Source: Aldehydirespirator sp965219165 (lineage in GTDB: Bacteria; Actinomycetota; Acidimicrobiia; Acidimicrobiales; Aldehydirespiratoraceae). Taken from it: 64,000 bases of DNA. The notes beneath the pieces were generated by a model. It ran no database searches and had not been told where the DNA came from. It saw only the letters and a program-made list of their open reading frames with translations. The stretch covers positions 3,100,001 through 3,164,000 of the forward strand of contig CBDCMW010000002.1 of the NCBI GenBank assembly GCA_965219165.1, in the 5' to 3' direction. Position numbers and translations under genes: made by a program. Shown one piece after another: positions 33,717 to 44,060 of the stretch. Numbering within the stretch: position 1 is the first letter of the stretch; each line of letters starts with the position of its first letter.

Positions 33717-34572
33717 GGAAGCGGCTGGTGGTGTTGTCGGCCAGCACCTTGCCGCCCGTCTGGCAGGTCGGACAGTAGGCCACGCGGTAGCGGCGGTACT
33801 CGACCGAGCGCACCGTGTCCCCGCACGCCGGACACGGCTCGCCCACCCGGTGATGCACGTTGTTGGGCCGGTCCTCGGAGCGGCCCATGTCATCAAGCGT
33901 GCGCTCCGCGGCCAAGCCCCGTGCGATCGACGCGGTGATGGCTGCGTGCAGGCGGTTCACGGCCTCGCCGTCGAGGCGCGACGTGTTCGCGAAGGGCGAG
34001 ATCCTGGCCACGTGCAGCACCTCGTTGGTCAGGAGCCGGCCTATCCCGGCGAGATGCGACTGATCGCGCAGGAAGCCGTGCACACGCTCGCTGGCCGCGG
34101 CGAGGCGCCGGGCGAGTTCCTCGCGGCCGATGGTGTCGGCGTCGGGACCGAGACGCACCAGCGGCTCGGCTCCGTCGGGATCGCCGACGACCAGCCACAC
34201 CCCGGCTCGGCGCTCGGTGCCGGCCTCGGTGAGCAGCAGCGCCTCGGCGTCGTCGAGGGCCCAGCGGGCCATGCCGCCCCTCGGCTTGCGGGCCTGCTTG
34301 GTGTCGATGCGCAGACGCCCTGCCTGCATGAGATGGACTACGAATGTGAGTGCTGCCCCGTCATGCCTGCCGCCTGTCTCGCCGAAGCGCAGCAACAGGT
34401 ACTTGCCCCGGTGGCCGACCGCGGCGAGCGCCTTGCCCGCAGCCGCGGCGGGCCTGGGGTCGAAGGTCTTGAGCACGGCCGGGTGCAGCGGCTCGAACCG
34501 AACCAGCGAGGCTCCCGCGAACGCGGCCGAGAGCCGCTCGGCGTGGGCTGCGACCTCCGGCAGCTCCGGCAC
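33709..34572 (-). CDS. Fpg/Nei-family DNA glycosylase
   Basis: A 287-residue base-excision repair enzyme. The GTG start is followed by PELPEV, the catalytic N-terminal Pro and Glu. The helix-two-turn-helix region has LAGIGRLLTNEVLHVARISP. A C-terminal zinc finger CPACG...CPTCQTGGKVL is complete. The frame is open upstream to 34935, but that part is the Mdh gene in another frame. Lesion preference (8-oxoG versus oxidised pyrimidines) is not certain. Confidence 0.92.
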   Translation of the reverse strand: MPELPEVAAHAERLSAAFAGASLVRFEPLHPAVLKTFDPRPAAAAGKALAAVGHRGKYLLLRFGETGGRHDGAALTFVVHLMQAGRLRIDTKQARKPRGGMARWALDDAEALLLTEAGTERRAGVWLVVGDPDGAEPLVRLGPDADTIGREELARRLAAASERVHGFLRDQSHLAGIGRLLTNEVLHVARISPFANTSRLDGEAVNRLHAAITASIARGLAAERTLDDMGRSEDRPNNVHHRVGEPCPACGDTVRSVEYRRYRVAYCPTCQTGGKVLADNTTSRFLK

Positions 34573-34586
34573 GGCGGCGCCCGCCT

Positions 34587-35573
34587 CTAGATGAGGCCCA
34601 GAGAGGACACCGTGTCGCGCTCGGCGGCCAGCTCGGACACCGAGGCGTCGATGCGGGCCCGGGAGAAGTCGTCGATCTCCAGCCCGCCGACGATCTCGTA
34701 GGCACCGTCGGCGCAGGTGGCCGGGAACGACGAGATCAGCCCCTCGGGCACGCCGTAGCTGCCGTCGGAGGGGACCGCCATCGACACCCAGTCGCCCGGC
34801 GGCGTGCCCAGCATCCAATCGCGCACATGGTCGACGGCCGCGTTGGCCGCGGAGGCTGCCGACGACGCGCCCCGGGCCTCGATGATGGCCGCTCCCCGCT
34901 GCTGCACGGTGGGTATGAACGTGCCTTGGAGCCACTCCTGGTCGTCTACGAGCGCCGCGGCGCTGCGGCCGCCCACTTCGCAGTGGAACAGGTCGGGGTA
35001 CTGGGTGGCGGAGTGGTTGCCCCAGATCGTCATCTTGTGGATGTCGCCGACGGTGGTGCCCAGGCGGGCCGCGAGCTGGGCCTTGGCCCGGTTGTGGTCG
35101 AGGCGGGTCATGGCCGTGAACCGCTCGCGGGGGACCCCCGCGGCGTTGTTCATGGCGATCAGGCAGTTGGTGTTGGCCGGGTTGCCCACTACCAGCACCC
35201 GCACGTCGGCGGAGGCTCGGGCCGCGATGGCCCGGCCCTGCACGGTGAAGATGGCGCCGTTGGCCTCCAGCAGGTCCTTGCGCTCCATGCCCTTGGTGCG
35301 GGGCCGCGAGCCCACCAGCAGGGCGATCTGCGCCCCGTCGAAGGCCTCTTCGGGATCGTCGCTGAGCACCATTTGTGCCAGCAGCCCGAAGGCGCAGTCG
35401 TCGAGCTCCATGGCCACGCCCCGCAAGGCGTTCATGGCCGGAGGGATCTCCAGCATCTGGAGGACCACCGGCTGGTCGGGGCCGAGCATCGACCCGCTGG
35501 CGATGCGGAACAGCAGGCTGTAGCCGATCTGCCCGGCAGCACCGGTGACGGCCACTCTCACTGGATCACGCAT
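34587..35573 (-). CDS. mdh: Malate dehydrogenase
   Basis: A 328-residue MDH of the NAD-dependent MDH type. It has VAVTGAAGQIGYSLLFRIA, LVGSRPRTKGMERKDLL with substrate-binding arginines, VVGNPANTNCLIAMNNA, and the catalytic His in IWGNHSATQYPD. The start MRDPVRVAVTG at 35573 is preferred over the longer frame. A TCA-cycle enzyme, located between repair and ABC-exporter genes with short gaps. Confidence 0.95.
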   Translation of the reverse strand: MRDPVRVAVTGAAGQIGYSLLFRIASGSMLGPDQPVVLQMLEIPPAMNALRGVAMELDDCAFGLLAQMVLSDDPEEAFDGAQIALLVGSRPRTKGMERKDLLEANGAIFTVQGRAIAARASADVRVLVVGNPANTNCLIAMNNAAGVPRERFTAMTRLDHNRAKAQLAARLGTTVGDIHKMTIWGNHSATQYPDLFHCEVGGRSAAALVDDQEWLQGTFIPTVQQRGAAIIEARGASSAASAANAAVDHVRDWMLGTPPGDWVSMAVPSDGSYGVPEGLISSFPATCADGAYEIVGGLEIDDFSRARIDASVSELAAERDTVSSLGLI

Positions 35574-35604
35574 GGCAGGCACGGTAGCCGGTACGCGACA
35601 TCCC

Positions 35605-37485
35605 TCAGGCGCTGAGCGCGGTATGGCGGGTGTTGCCCACCCAGGACTGGTGCAGCCGGGCGTACACGCCGCCCGCGGCCACCAGGTCAAGATGGCCGCC
35701 CTGCTCCACCACCCGTCCCGCGTCGAACACCAGGACCAGGTCGGCACGCTCGGCGGTGCTCAAGCGGTGGGCCACCGACACCGTGGTGCGGCCCACGGCG
35801 AGATGGGCCATGGCCGCGGCCAGCGCCTCCTCGGTCTCGGGGTCCACGGCCGAGGTGGCCTCGTCGAGCACCAGCAAGCCGGGATCGGCGACCTGGGCCC
35901 GAGCCAGCGCCACGAGCTGGCGCTCGCCGACCGACAGGCGGCCGCCCCGCTGGCCCACCGGGGTCTGCATTCCCGCGGGCAGACCGTCCACCCAGCCCCG
36001 CAGCCCCAGCTCGTCGATGGCCGCGGCCGCGTCGGCAGCCGTCGCGCCGGGCCTCCCGTAGCGGATGTTGTCCTCGATGGTGGCCGCGAACAGGAAGCCG
36101 TCCTGTGGAACCATGCGGATGCCCCGCCGTCGGGCATCGGGAGCCACCCGGCGCAGATCGACCCCGCCCACCGTCACATTTCCCGCCACCGGATCGGCCA
36201 GCCGGGCCAGCAGCCGTACGAAGGTGGTCTTGCCCGAGCCGGTCTCGCCCACCACGGCCACGTCCGCGTCAGCGGGGATCGAGGCGTCGATGCCGCGCAG
36301 CACCGGGCCGCCGGTGGAGTAGTTGAAGTCGACACTGCGCACCTGCACAGGCAGGGGGCCGGACGGCAGGGACTCGCCCTCGCCGGGCGGCGGTTCCACC
36401 ACCTCCACACCCATGTCGAGCACGCCGAGGATCTTCGACAAGGCGGCCAGCGCCGTCTGGGTGGTGTCGAACACCAGGCCTATCTCGGAGATGGGCCTGG
36501 TCAGCAGGCGCACCAAGAACACGAGAGCGACCAGGGCTCCGGTACCGATTCCCAGCTCGTCGCCCCACACCACCCCGGCGACGATGACCGCGGCCAGCGC
36601 AATCGACGACACGAACTCGACCACCGGCATCATCACCGCCCACCACTTGAAGGCCGATATCTGGGCCTCGTACTGCTGGTCGACGGCCCGGTCGAGCCGG
36701 TTCCGGACCGCGCCCCGGTATCCGTAGGCCCGTATCACCGACGCACCGGACACCGCTTCGCTGGTGTGGCCCAGAGTGTCGGCCACCCGGTCGCGCACCC
36801 GGGAATAGGCGGCGATCTGGCGACGCTGAATCCAGCGCAGGAACGGCAGCAGCGGCACGTGCAGGGCCAGCACCAGCAGGGTGAGCTGCCAGCTGTAGAA
36901 CAGCATGACGGCCAGCGTCGCCACGATCAGCACCGGGTTGACGATCCACGACATGGCGCCCCACTGCATGAACATGGCCATCGCCTCGATGTCGCTGGTG
37001 ACCCGGGCCACGAGGACCCCGCGGCGCGACTGCGTGTGGGAGGACAAGCTCAGCCGATGGATGTGCTCGAAGGCCCGGACCCTCAGCCCGAGCAGCACCG
37101 ACTCGGCCATGCGCACCAGCCGGATGTAGGCCGCGCGGCTCGCAACCGCCACAACCAGCACCGCCCCCAGGGCGCTCAGCGACAACACCCACACCACGCC
37201 GGGCCGGTATCCGTCGGCGCCGAGCACGCCGTGGTCGAGAACTAGCTGCACCAGGATGGGCACGATCAGGCGGCCCACTGCGGCGAATACGGCCACCGCG
37301 GCGGTGACCCCGAGGCCACGGCGCAGCTCGCCGCTCACGGCGAGGCCGCGTCGCAGCACGCTCATCGCCCTCACGGGCTCGTCGGGCCCGTCCTCCGCGG
37401 AAGCGTCGAGCGCTCCTGCCGCCGGGTCCGGCAACTGACCGTCCTCCGTGAAGGGCCGATCTGCGGTGGGCGCCGGGCTGCTCAC
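35605..37485 (-). CDS. ABC exporter half-transporter (consensus Walker B, degenerate signature)
   Basis: 626 residues: an N-terminal extension of about 70 residues, six membrane segments, then a nucleotide-binding domain. Walker A is VGETGSGKTT and Walker B LLVLDEATSAVD with catalytic Glu, but the signature is LSVGERQ instead of LSGGQ. With the gene at 37482, whose start/stop overlap it shares (ATGA), it forms a heterodimeric exporter in which one ATP site is degenerate. Exported substrate unknown, possibly drugs, lipids or peptides. Confidence 0.92.
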   Translation of the reverse strand: MSSPAPTADRPFTEDGQLPDPAAGALDASAEDGPDEPVRAMSVLRRGLAVSGELRRGLGVTAAVAVFAAVGRLIVPILVQLVLDHGVLGADGYRPGVVWVLSLSALGAVLVVAVASRAAYIRLVRMAESVLLGLRVRAFEHIHRLSLSSHTQSRRGVLVARVTSDIEAMAMFMQWGAMSWIVNPVLIVATLAVMLFYSWQLTLLVLALHVPLLPFLRWIQRRQIAAYSRVRDRVADTLGHTSEAVSGASVIRAYGYRGAVRNRLDRAVDQQYEAQISAFKWWAVMMPVVEFVSSIALAAVIVAGVVWGDELGIGTGALVALVFLVRLLTRPISEIGLVFDTTQTALAALSKILGVLDMGVEVVEPPPGEGESLPSGPLPVQVRSVDFNYSTGGPVLRGIDASIPADADVAVVGETGSGKTTFVRLLARLADPVAGNVTVGGVDLRRVAPDARRRGIRMVPQDGFLFAATIEDNIRYGRPGATAADAAAAIDELGLRGWVDGLPAGMQTPVGQRGGRLSVGERQLVALARAQVADPGLLVLDEATSAVDPETEEALAAAMAHLAVGRTTVSVAHRLSTAERADLVLVFDAGRVVEQGGHLDLVAAGGVYARLHQSWVGNTRHTALSA

Positions 37486-39227
37486 GACGCTGCAGCCTGC
37501 TCGTAGGCCGACACCAGCGACCGGTAGTCGTCGCGGGCCAGCAGTTCGTCATGGGTGCCGACGGCGGCGATACGGCCACCGGCGAGGAAGGCCACCCGGT
37601 CGGCCAGCTCGATGGTGGAGAGCCGGTGGGCGACCACGAGCAGGGTGGTGTCGAGCCCCTGGCGCAGGTTGGCGAGGATCTCGCCCTCCACCACGGGATC
37701 GACGGCACTGGTGGCGTCGTCGAGCATGAGCAGCCGGGGCGAGCGCATCACGGCCCGAGCCAGGGCGACCCGCTGGCGCTGGCCGCCCGACAGGGTCACG
37801 CCCCGCTCCCCCACCACCGTTCCCGCGCCCCCGGGAAGGGCCTCCACGAACTCGCCCGCGGCGGCAACACCCAGCGCGGTCCCCACGTCGGCCGGCGTGC
37901 CTCCCCCGCGCAGGTCCACGTTCTCGGCCACCGAGTCGGCGAACAGGAAGGCCTCCTGGAACACCAGTGCCACCGTGTCGTGCAGTTCGTCGGCAGGGAC
38001 CCGGTGCAGGTCCGCGCCCGAGAGCCGGATCGAGCCCCGGGCCGGAGCATTGAGCCCGGCAACGGTCTCCAGCAGGGTCGACTTGCCCGAGCCGGTGGCA
38101 CCCACGAGGGCCACGGTCTCTCCGGGCCGAACCGCGAGCGTCGCTCCGTCAAGCACGAGCCGCGAGCCGTAGCCCACGGCGAGGTCGTGGATCTCGAGGC
38201 TCAGCGGCCCCGACGGCAGGACGCGGCCGGCGCCGGCTGCGGTGGCCGCGTCCGGGACGGGCCGGTCGAGCACCCGGTCGACGCGCTCCAGCGACACCAC
38301 CGAACGGGGCATCTCCTCCAGGAAGAAGCCCACGATCAGCAGGGGCAGGGCCAGCAGCGAGAAGAGCGTGGTGGCCAGCACGAGATCCCCGGGGGTGGCT
38401 GCGCCCCGGTCCACCAGCCAGGCCCCCACCAGCAGCAGGGTGATGGCGCCAACCGTGGGCAGGGCGTCCAGGGCCGGCTCGAAGGTGCCCCGCATGCGGC
38501 CCACCCGGATGCGCTCGTGGCGCAGCCGCTCGGAGGCGGCCCGCATCCGTTCCACCTCGACCTGCTCCCGGCCCAGGGTCTTCACCACCACTGCGCCGTC
38601 GAAGCTCTCGTAGGCCACCGCCGACACCTCGCCGACGCGCCGCTGCACCTCGGCCGACGGCGCCTCCACCATGCGGGTGTAGACGTGGCTGATCACCGCG
38701 AGGGCCGGGAAGACCACAGCCGCGATGAGCGCCAGCAGCGGATGGGCGATGAACAGCACAACCATCGTCACGGCCACCAGCACGAGGACGCTCACCGCGA
38801 AGGCCAGGGGCTTGAGCACCATCGTGGCGGTGTTCACGTCGGAGTCGGCGTGGGCCAGCAGTTCGCCCGGGTCCCGTTCGCGGTGGAAGTCCATGGGCAG
38901 GTCGAGGTAGCGGTGCAGCAGGGCCCGGCGCCAGTCCCGCTGCGTTCGCGTCTCGGCCATGGCCAGGTACCAGCGGCGAACCAGCACCGACACCCCGTTG
39001 GCCACTGACACTGCGACGACCGCCGCCGCGGCCATGCCCGGCCCGCGCCGGTCGGTGACGATCACGTTGTCGGTGATCCAGCCCAGAATCCAGGCGCTGC
39101 CCACGGTGGCGGCCACGAAGCCGAGCGCCCCGATGAACGCCAGCAGGTGCAGGAGCGGATGGGCCCGCACCGACCGCATTATCAGCCGGAACCCGCGCCG
39201 GGCGACACTGTCGCGACGAGTCCTCAC
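37482..39227 (-). CDS. ABC exporter half-transporter (degenerate Walker B, consensus signature)
   Basis: A 581-residue half-transporter with six membrane segments and an ATPase domain: Walker A VGATGSGKST, signature LSGGQRQRVALARAV, Walker B LLMLDDATSAVD where Asp replaces the catalytic Glu. This complements the partner's altered signature, so the two defects fall in the same composite site, the hallmark of heterodimeric exporters. First gene of the pair, 188 bp from icd across a tandem stem-loop spacer. Confidence 0.92.
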   Translation of the reverse strand: MRTRRDSVARRGFRLIMRSVRAHPLLHLLAFIGALGFVAATVGSAWILGWITDNVIVTDRRGPGMAAAAVVAVSVANGVSVLVRRWYLAMAETRTQRDWRRALLHRYLDLPMDFHRERDPGELLAHADSDVNTATMVLKPLAFAVSVLVLVAVTMVVLFIAHPLLALIAAVVFPALAVISHVYTRMVEAPSAEVQRRVGEVSAVAYESFDGAVVVKTLGREQVEVERMRAASERLRHERIRVGRMRGTFEPALDALPTVGAITLLLVGAWLVDRGAATPGDLVLATTLFSLLALPLLIVGFFLEEMPRSVVSLERVDRVLDRPVPDAATAAGAGRVLPSGPLSLEIHDLAVGYGSRLVLDGATLAVRPGETVALVGATGSGKSTLLETVAGLNAPARGSIRLSGADLHRVPADELHDTVALVFQEAFLFADSVAENVDLRGGGTPADVGTALGVAAAGEFVEALPGGAGTVVGERGVTLSGGQRQRVALARAVMRSPRLLMLDDATSAVDPVVEGEILANLRQGLDTTLLVVAHRLSTIELADRVAFLAGGRIAAVGTHDELLARDDYRSLVSAYEQAAAS

Positions 39228-39243
39228 GTCGTCAACTCACCCA

Positions 39244-39373
39244 CCGAACTGGCAGCATGATCGACCCTATTGGGGCCAAGATGCTGCCAATTCCGATTGG
39301 ATCCCACACCACCCGCCGAACTGGCAGCAAGACACGCCCCACACGGCACAGAACGCTGCCAATTCCGATTGGA
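39244..39373. repeat. Tandem stem-loop repeats, 72-bp period
   Basis: CCGAACTGGCAGCA...GCTGCCAATTCCGATTGGA occurs twice (39244-39302 and 39316-39373). Within each, TGGCAGC pairs with GCTGCCA (9-bp arms in the first, 7-bp in the second). It fills the spacer between icd and the ABC exporter genes, all on the minus strand. Possible terminator or mRNA-stability element. Confidence 0.75.
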
Positions 39374-39414
39374 CCCCCCGATGGGCGATGCGACCGCGAG
39401 TCGAGCGACACCCG

Positions 39415-40611
<1,197 letters not shown>

Positions 40612-40647
40612 GTATACCGAGGCTACCGGCGGCCCGGGTGGGCTGGT

Positions 40648-41349
40648 TCAGCCGGCCAGGGACTGGGCCTCGTCGAAGACGGCCTGGAGGCGCTCGCGGA
40701 CCTCCTCGGAGAAGCGCCTCATCTGCGGACGGCTCATACGGCCCTCGGGCGGGCGGATCGGCGGCCCGGCCACCATGGCCACCCTGGTGCGGCGAGGCAG
40801 ACGCGTCCCTTCGCCCATGGCTTCCTCGGTGCCGGCGATCCCGACGGGCACGATGGCGGCGCCCGTGCGCGACGCCAAGTAGCTCATGCCGTCGAACACT
40901 GCCTCCACCCGGGGCCCCGACTGGCGGGTGCCCTCGGGGAACACCACCATCTCCTCACCCGCCTCCAGCATCCTTAGCGCCTCCCGGATGGCCTCGAGGT
41001 CTGCCGCGCCCCGGCGCACCGGGAACGCGCCCAGCGCCGACAAGAACGCCCCGAACAGACGGTTGTGGAACAAAGACTCCTTGGAAAGGGCCCGCATGCG
41101 GCGGTGTCCCATTCCGCTCAGCAGCGGGGTGTCGAGGTTCGATCGGTGCACGGGGGCCACGATCACCGGTCCTTCGATGTCGAGGTACTCCCCCCCGCGG
41201 TGCTGCACCCGGAAGTACGGGTACAGCACCACCATGATGGTGCGGCGCACGAAGCGGTAGACCCACATGGAGCTGCGCTTGGCCGCGATCCTCTGGGACC
41301 ACTGCTGCAGGTCCTCCACCCGACCTCCCTTCCGGCCCGTGGACGTCAT
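40648..41349 (-). CDS. 1-acyl-sn-glycerol-3-phosphate acyltransferase (PlsC family)
   Basis: A 233-residue acyltransferase with motif I HRSNLD (HxxxxD variant spacing), motif II GAFPVRRGAAD, motif III FPEGTRQSG and motif IV VPVGIAGTEE. It acylates lysophosphatidic acid or a related acceptor in membrane lipid synthesis. A basic, hydrophobic N-terminal region suggests membrane association. Divergent from the SDR at 41433. Confidence 0.9.
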   Translation of the reverse strand: MTSTGRKGGRVEDLQQWSQRIAAKRSSMWVYRFVRRTIMVVLYPYFRVQHRGGEYLDIEGPVIVAPVHRSNLDTPLLSGMGHRRMRALSKESLFHNRLFGAFLSALGAFPVRRGAADLEAIREALRMLEAGEEMVVFPEGTRQSGPRVEAVFDGMSYLASRTGAAIVPVGIAGTEEAMGEGTRLPRRTRVAMVAGPPIRPPEGRMSRPQMRRFSEEVRERLQAVFDEAQSLAG

Positions 41350-41432
41350 GCTCGGCGGTGTCTAGCACCACCGCGTTCGACTGTAATGGGGCACAGCACT
41401 TCGACACGGACAAGGGCACAGGAGGCAGACCA

Positions 41433-42212
41433 ATGGGACAGCTCGACGGCAGGACGGCGATAGTCACCGGCGCGGGCGAGGGCATCGGGCGGTCTGTGGC
41501 CCGGGCCTTCGTGGCCGAGGGAGCCCGGGTGCTCGTGGCCGAGATAGACGAGCATCTAGGCGAAGACGCAGTGGCCGAGTTCGGCGACGCCTGCGAGTTC
41601 CTGCCCACCGATGTGGGCGAGCGAGCCGCGGTCGAGGCGATGGTGGCCCACGCGGCCCAGCGCTGGGGGTCGGTGGACATCCTGGTCAACAACGCCTGGG
41701 GCGGCGGCGACGTCAGCCGCGTGGAGCACAAGTCCGCGACCGGGATGGCTCAGGCTCTGGCCGTGGGCTTCTACGGCCCCTTCTGGGCCATGGCCGCGGC
41801 GCTGCCCATCATGAAGTCCAGCGGCTGGGGCCGGGTCATCAACATGTGCTCGCTCAACGGGGTCAACGCCCACATGGGCACAGTGGAGTACAACTCGGCC
41901 AAGGAGGCGCTGCGAGCCGCCACCCGCACCGCGGCCCGGGAATGGGCAGGATGGGGCATCACCGCCAACATCGTGTGCCCAGCCGCCAAGTCGGCCAGCT
42001 TCCACCGGGTGATGAGCGCGCACCCCGAAATGCTGGCGGCGGCCGACGCCTCGAATCCGATGGGCCGCATCGGCGATCCCGACCTCGACATCGCGCCGGT
42101 GGTCGTCTTCCTGGCCAGCGAGGCCAGCCGCTATGTCACGGGCAACACCCTGTTCGTGGACGGCGGGGGCCACATCAACGGCGCCGCCTGGAAACCGGAC
42201 CTGCCCGACTGA
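41433..42212 (+). CDS. Short-chain dehydrogenase/reductase
   Basis: A 259-residue SDR starting at ATG 41433 behind GGAGG. It has VTGAGEGIGRSVA, NNAWGGGDV, the Ser in NMCSLNGVNA, YNSAKEALR (Tyr and Lys present) and a C-terminal YVTGNTLFVDGGGHI. The upstream frame to 41358 was not used. It is followed at 61 bp by a truncated enoyl-CoA hydratase, suggesting a former fatty or aromatic acid catabolic operon. Confidence 0.9.
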   Translation: MGQLDGRTAIVTGAGEGIGRSVARAFVAEGARVLVAEIDEHLGEDAVAEFGDACEFLPTDVGERAAVEAMVAHAAQRWGSVDILVNNAWGGGDVSRVEHKSATGMAQALAVGFYGPFWAMAAALPIMKSSGWGRVINMCSLNGVNAHMGTVEYNSAKEALRAATRTAAREWAGWGITANIVCPAAKSASFHRVMSAHPEMLAAADASNPMGRIGDPDLDIAPVVVFLASEASRYVTGNTLFVDGGGHINGAAWKPDLPD

Positions 42213-42273
42213 ACCTGCTGGAGCGGCCTGGCGGCATCCGCCTCCAAGCCACTGGCTGATACCGTCGCCCACC

Positions 42274-42600
42274 ATGGCCTCCACCGATGACTTCGTACTG
42301 GTCGACCACCCCCGGCCCGACATCGCGTTGGTCACCCTCAACCGGCCCGAACGCATGAACGCCATGGCCTTCGACGTGATGGTGCCGCTGGCCGAGGCCC
42401 TGCGAGACGCGAACAACGACAACGACGTGCGGGCGGTGGTGATCACCGGTGCCGGCCATGGGTTCTGCTCCGGGGCCGACATGGTGAGCTCGGGCAGCCC
42501 TCCCTACATCGACGGGCTGACTCGGGCCACGATCGCCCACCGGGCCGCCGACCGGCTTCACGACGTGATCGAGCTGATCGGGGACTCGGGTATCGTGTAG
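42274..42600 (+). pseudogene. Enoyl-CoA hydratase/isomerase, truncated
   Basis: The product begins like crotonases (DIALVTLNRPERMNAM, then VVITGAGHGFCSGADMV with the first oxyanion-hole region). It stops after 108 residues, where family members have about 260. The second oxyanion-hole glycine region and the C-terminal helices are missing. The break at about 42595 coincides with the start of the RES-Xre module, so insertion or deletion with that cassette probably destroyed the gene. Confidence 0.85.
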
Positions 42601-42604
42601 CTAG

Positions 42605-42640
42605 CAACTAGTTGTGGTTGCATTATAGTTACGGTATATT
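42605..42640 (+). promoter_or_regulatory. Leaderless promoter with palindrome of the Xre-RES module
   Basis: TTGTGG (42612-42617), a 17-bp spacer and TATATT (42635-42640) place the transcription start at the ATG at 42646, so a leaderless message is predicted. The palindrome CAACTAGTTG (42605-42614) overlaps the -35 and is a likely autoregulatory operator. The region is strikingly AT-rich against its surroundings. Confidence 0.65.
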
Positions 42641-42645
42641 GCTCT

Positions 42646-43407
42646 ATGGTCGCCATTGAGGAACTGCTAGAGGGGGACCTCGCCGAGGCGTCGAGGGCAG
42701 CCTCGGAAGTGATCCCGGACATCGTCGCCGCGCTCGACCATCTCATGCCGCGCCTCGCGAGCGGAGGGGACCGAACCACGGTACGGCGCTACTCCGTCTT
42801 CGTTGACGCCGCAGCGCAATCGTTGACAGCCCTTCCTGCCCGATATCCCGAGTCCCTTCCGTCCACGTTTGTCGTGTATCAGCTGCTTCGACGAGACGCC
42901 GTTGAACTGCCGTGGGTAGCTCCGTCTCCGGATGGGCTCGGGGCTGTCACCGTGCTTGTTGACCGACTGAGGGGTTTCGTCGCTGGGCTGCCCCAACAGT
43001 GCAACAGAGCGCGCCGCGACATTGACGAGCATCGCTTCTCCTGGTTCCTCAAGTGCCTGGCCGAGGTGGAGCACGAGCAGGTGCGCGGATCCCCTCTGCG
43101 GCAAGCTATGGCGACTCTGGACCTGTCGAGCAGGGACGTAGCGGGCCTCATGGGCGTGACCCGTCAAGCGGTCGACAAGTGGCAGTTGACTGGCCCGCCT
43201 GTCGAACGCATGGACAAGATCGGCGCGATCGCTGAGATCTCCAACATCCTCCGCTACCGGCTACGCGACGGTATGCCGGCGGCTGTAGCACGACGCAAGG
43301 CTGAGGCGTACGGCGGACGCTCCATGCTCGATCTGATCGCCAAAGACGAGCATGAGTGGCTTCTTCAGTCCGTCAAGGAGAGTTTCGACTTCACCCGCGT
43401 GGCCTGA
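42646..43407 (+). CDS. Xre-type antitoxin of a RES toxin (long form)
   Basis: This 253-residue protein contains a helix-turn-helix (LDLSSRDVAGLMGVTRQAVDKW) near residue 165 and a C-terminal region continuing to VKESFDFTRVA. The N-terminal 140 residues are helical and unassigned, so it is longer than the usual RES-partner antitoxin. It ends 3 bp before the RES gene. The leaderless promoter and palindrome upstream fit autoregulation by this protein. Confidence 0.75.
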   Translation: MVAIEELLEGDLAEASRAASEVIPDIVAALDHLMPRLASGGDRTTVRRYSVFVDAAAQSLTALPARYPESLPSTFVVYQLLRRDAVELPWVAPSPDGLGAVTVLVDRLRGFVAGLPQQCNRARRDIDEHRFSWFLKCLAEVEHEQVRGSPLRQAMATLDLSSRDVAGLMGVTRQAVDKWQLTGPPVERMDKIGAIAEISNILRYRLRDGMPAAVARRKAEAYGGRSMLDLIAKDEHEWLLQSVKESFDFTRVA

Positions 43408-43410
43408 GCA

Positions 43411-43920
43411 ATGAAGACTGCTCGAATCGGGGGCCTGTACTACCGCGTTGCCGATCCTGACTGGCCTGATCCGCTCGATCCGTCGTTCGCATCGGTGGCT
43501 CCTGGGCGTCGATGGAACCCGCAAGGCCTTCCATACCTCTACTTGAACGGAGACGAGGCCACCGCCCGCGCCAACGTGGCACAGCGCTTCGCCGGTCTTC
43601 CGTATGGTCCGGGGGACCTCGACCCGGCAACGGCACCGCTCCTGCTCGGCGTCGAGGTCCCTGGCGGAGATGCGGCTGATGCGTACACAGACGACGGCCT
43701 CGTCGCTCTGGGTCTGCCCACCACCTATCCCAATGACGCCAACGGCGACGCCATCCCGCACTCCGTCTGCCAGCCTGTGGGCCAAGCAGTATTCGACGCT
43801 GGGCTTGACGGCGTCAACTGCCGGTCGGCTGCTGCCGGCGGGGTCCGTGAACTTGCGTGGTTCCCCCGCGGCTCCATAGCGAAGGAGGCGTCGCGACGGG
43901 CGTTCGACGAGTGGTGGTGA
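43411..43920 (+). CDS. RES-domain toxin
   Basis: A 169-residue protein with the RES family's R-x-x and W patterns (LYYRVADP, GRRWNPQGLPYLYLNGDEATARAN) and a C-terminal FDAGLDGVNCRSAA...GVRELAWF. RES toxins degrade NAD+ and arrest growth. It lies directly behind the HTH antitoxin with a 3-bp gap. It converges with the MutA-like gene; the 140 bp between holds no recognised gene. Confidence 0.85.
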   Translation: MKTARIGGLYYRVADPDWPDPLDPSFASVAPGRRWNPQGLPYLYLNGDEATARANVAQRFAGLPYGPGDLDPATAPLLLGVEVPGGDAADAYTDDGLVALGLPTTYPNDANGDAIPHSVCQPVGQAVFDAGLDGVNCRSAAAGGVRELAWFPRGSIAKEASRRAFDEWW

Positions 43921-44060
43921 ACGACAACGCGCCACTTCGGAGAAGGATGGCGGATAGGAGGCTGACCCCTACCCGGTATCCGTCCAGGGTGCCCGCTCGG
44001 TGCGATGCCCTACAGGCTTTGACCCGCCTGCAGATCCCTTGCTTGCCGCGATCGCTTGTT

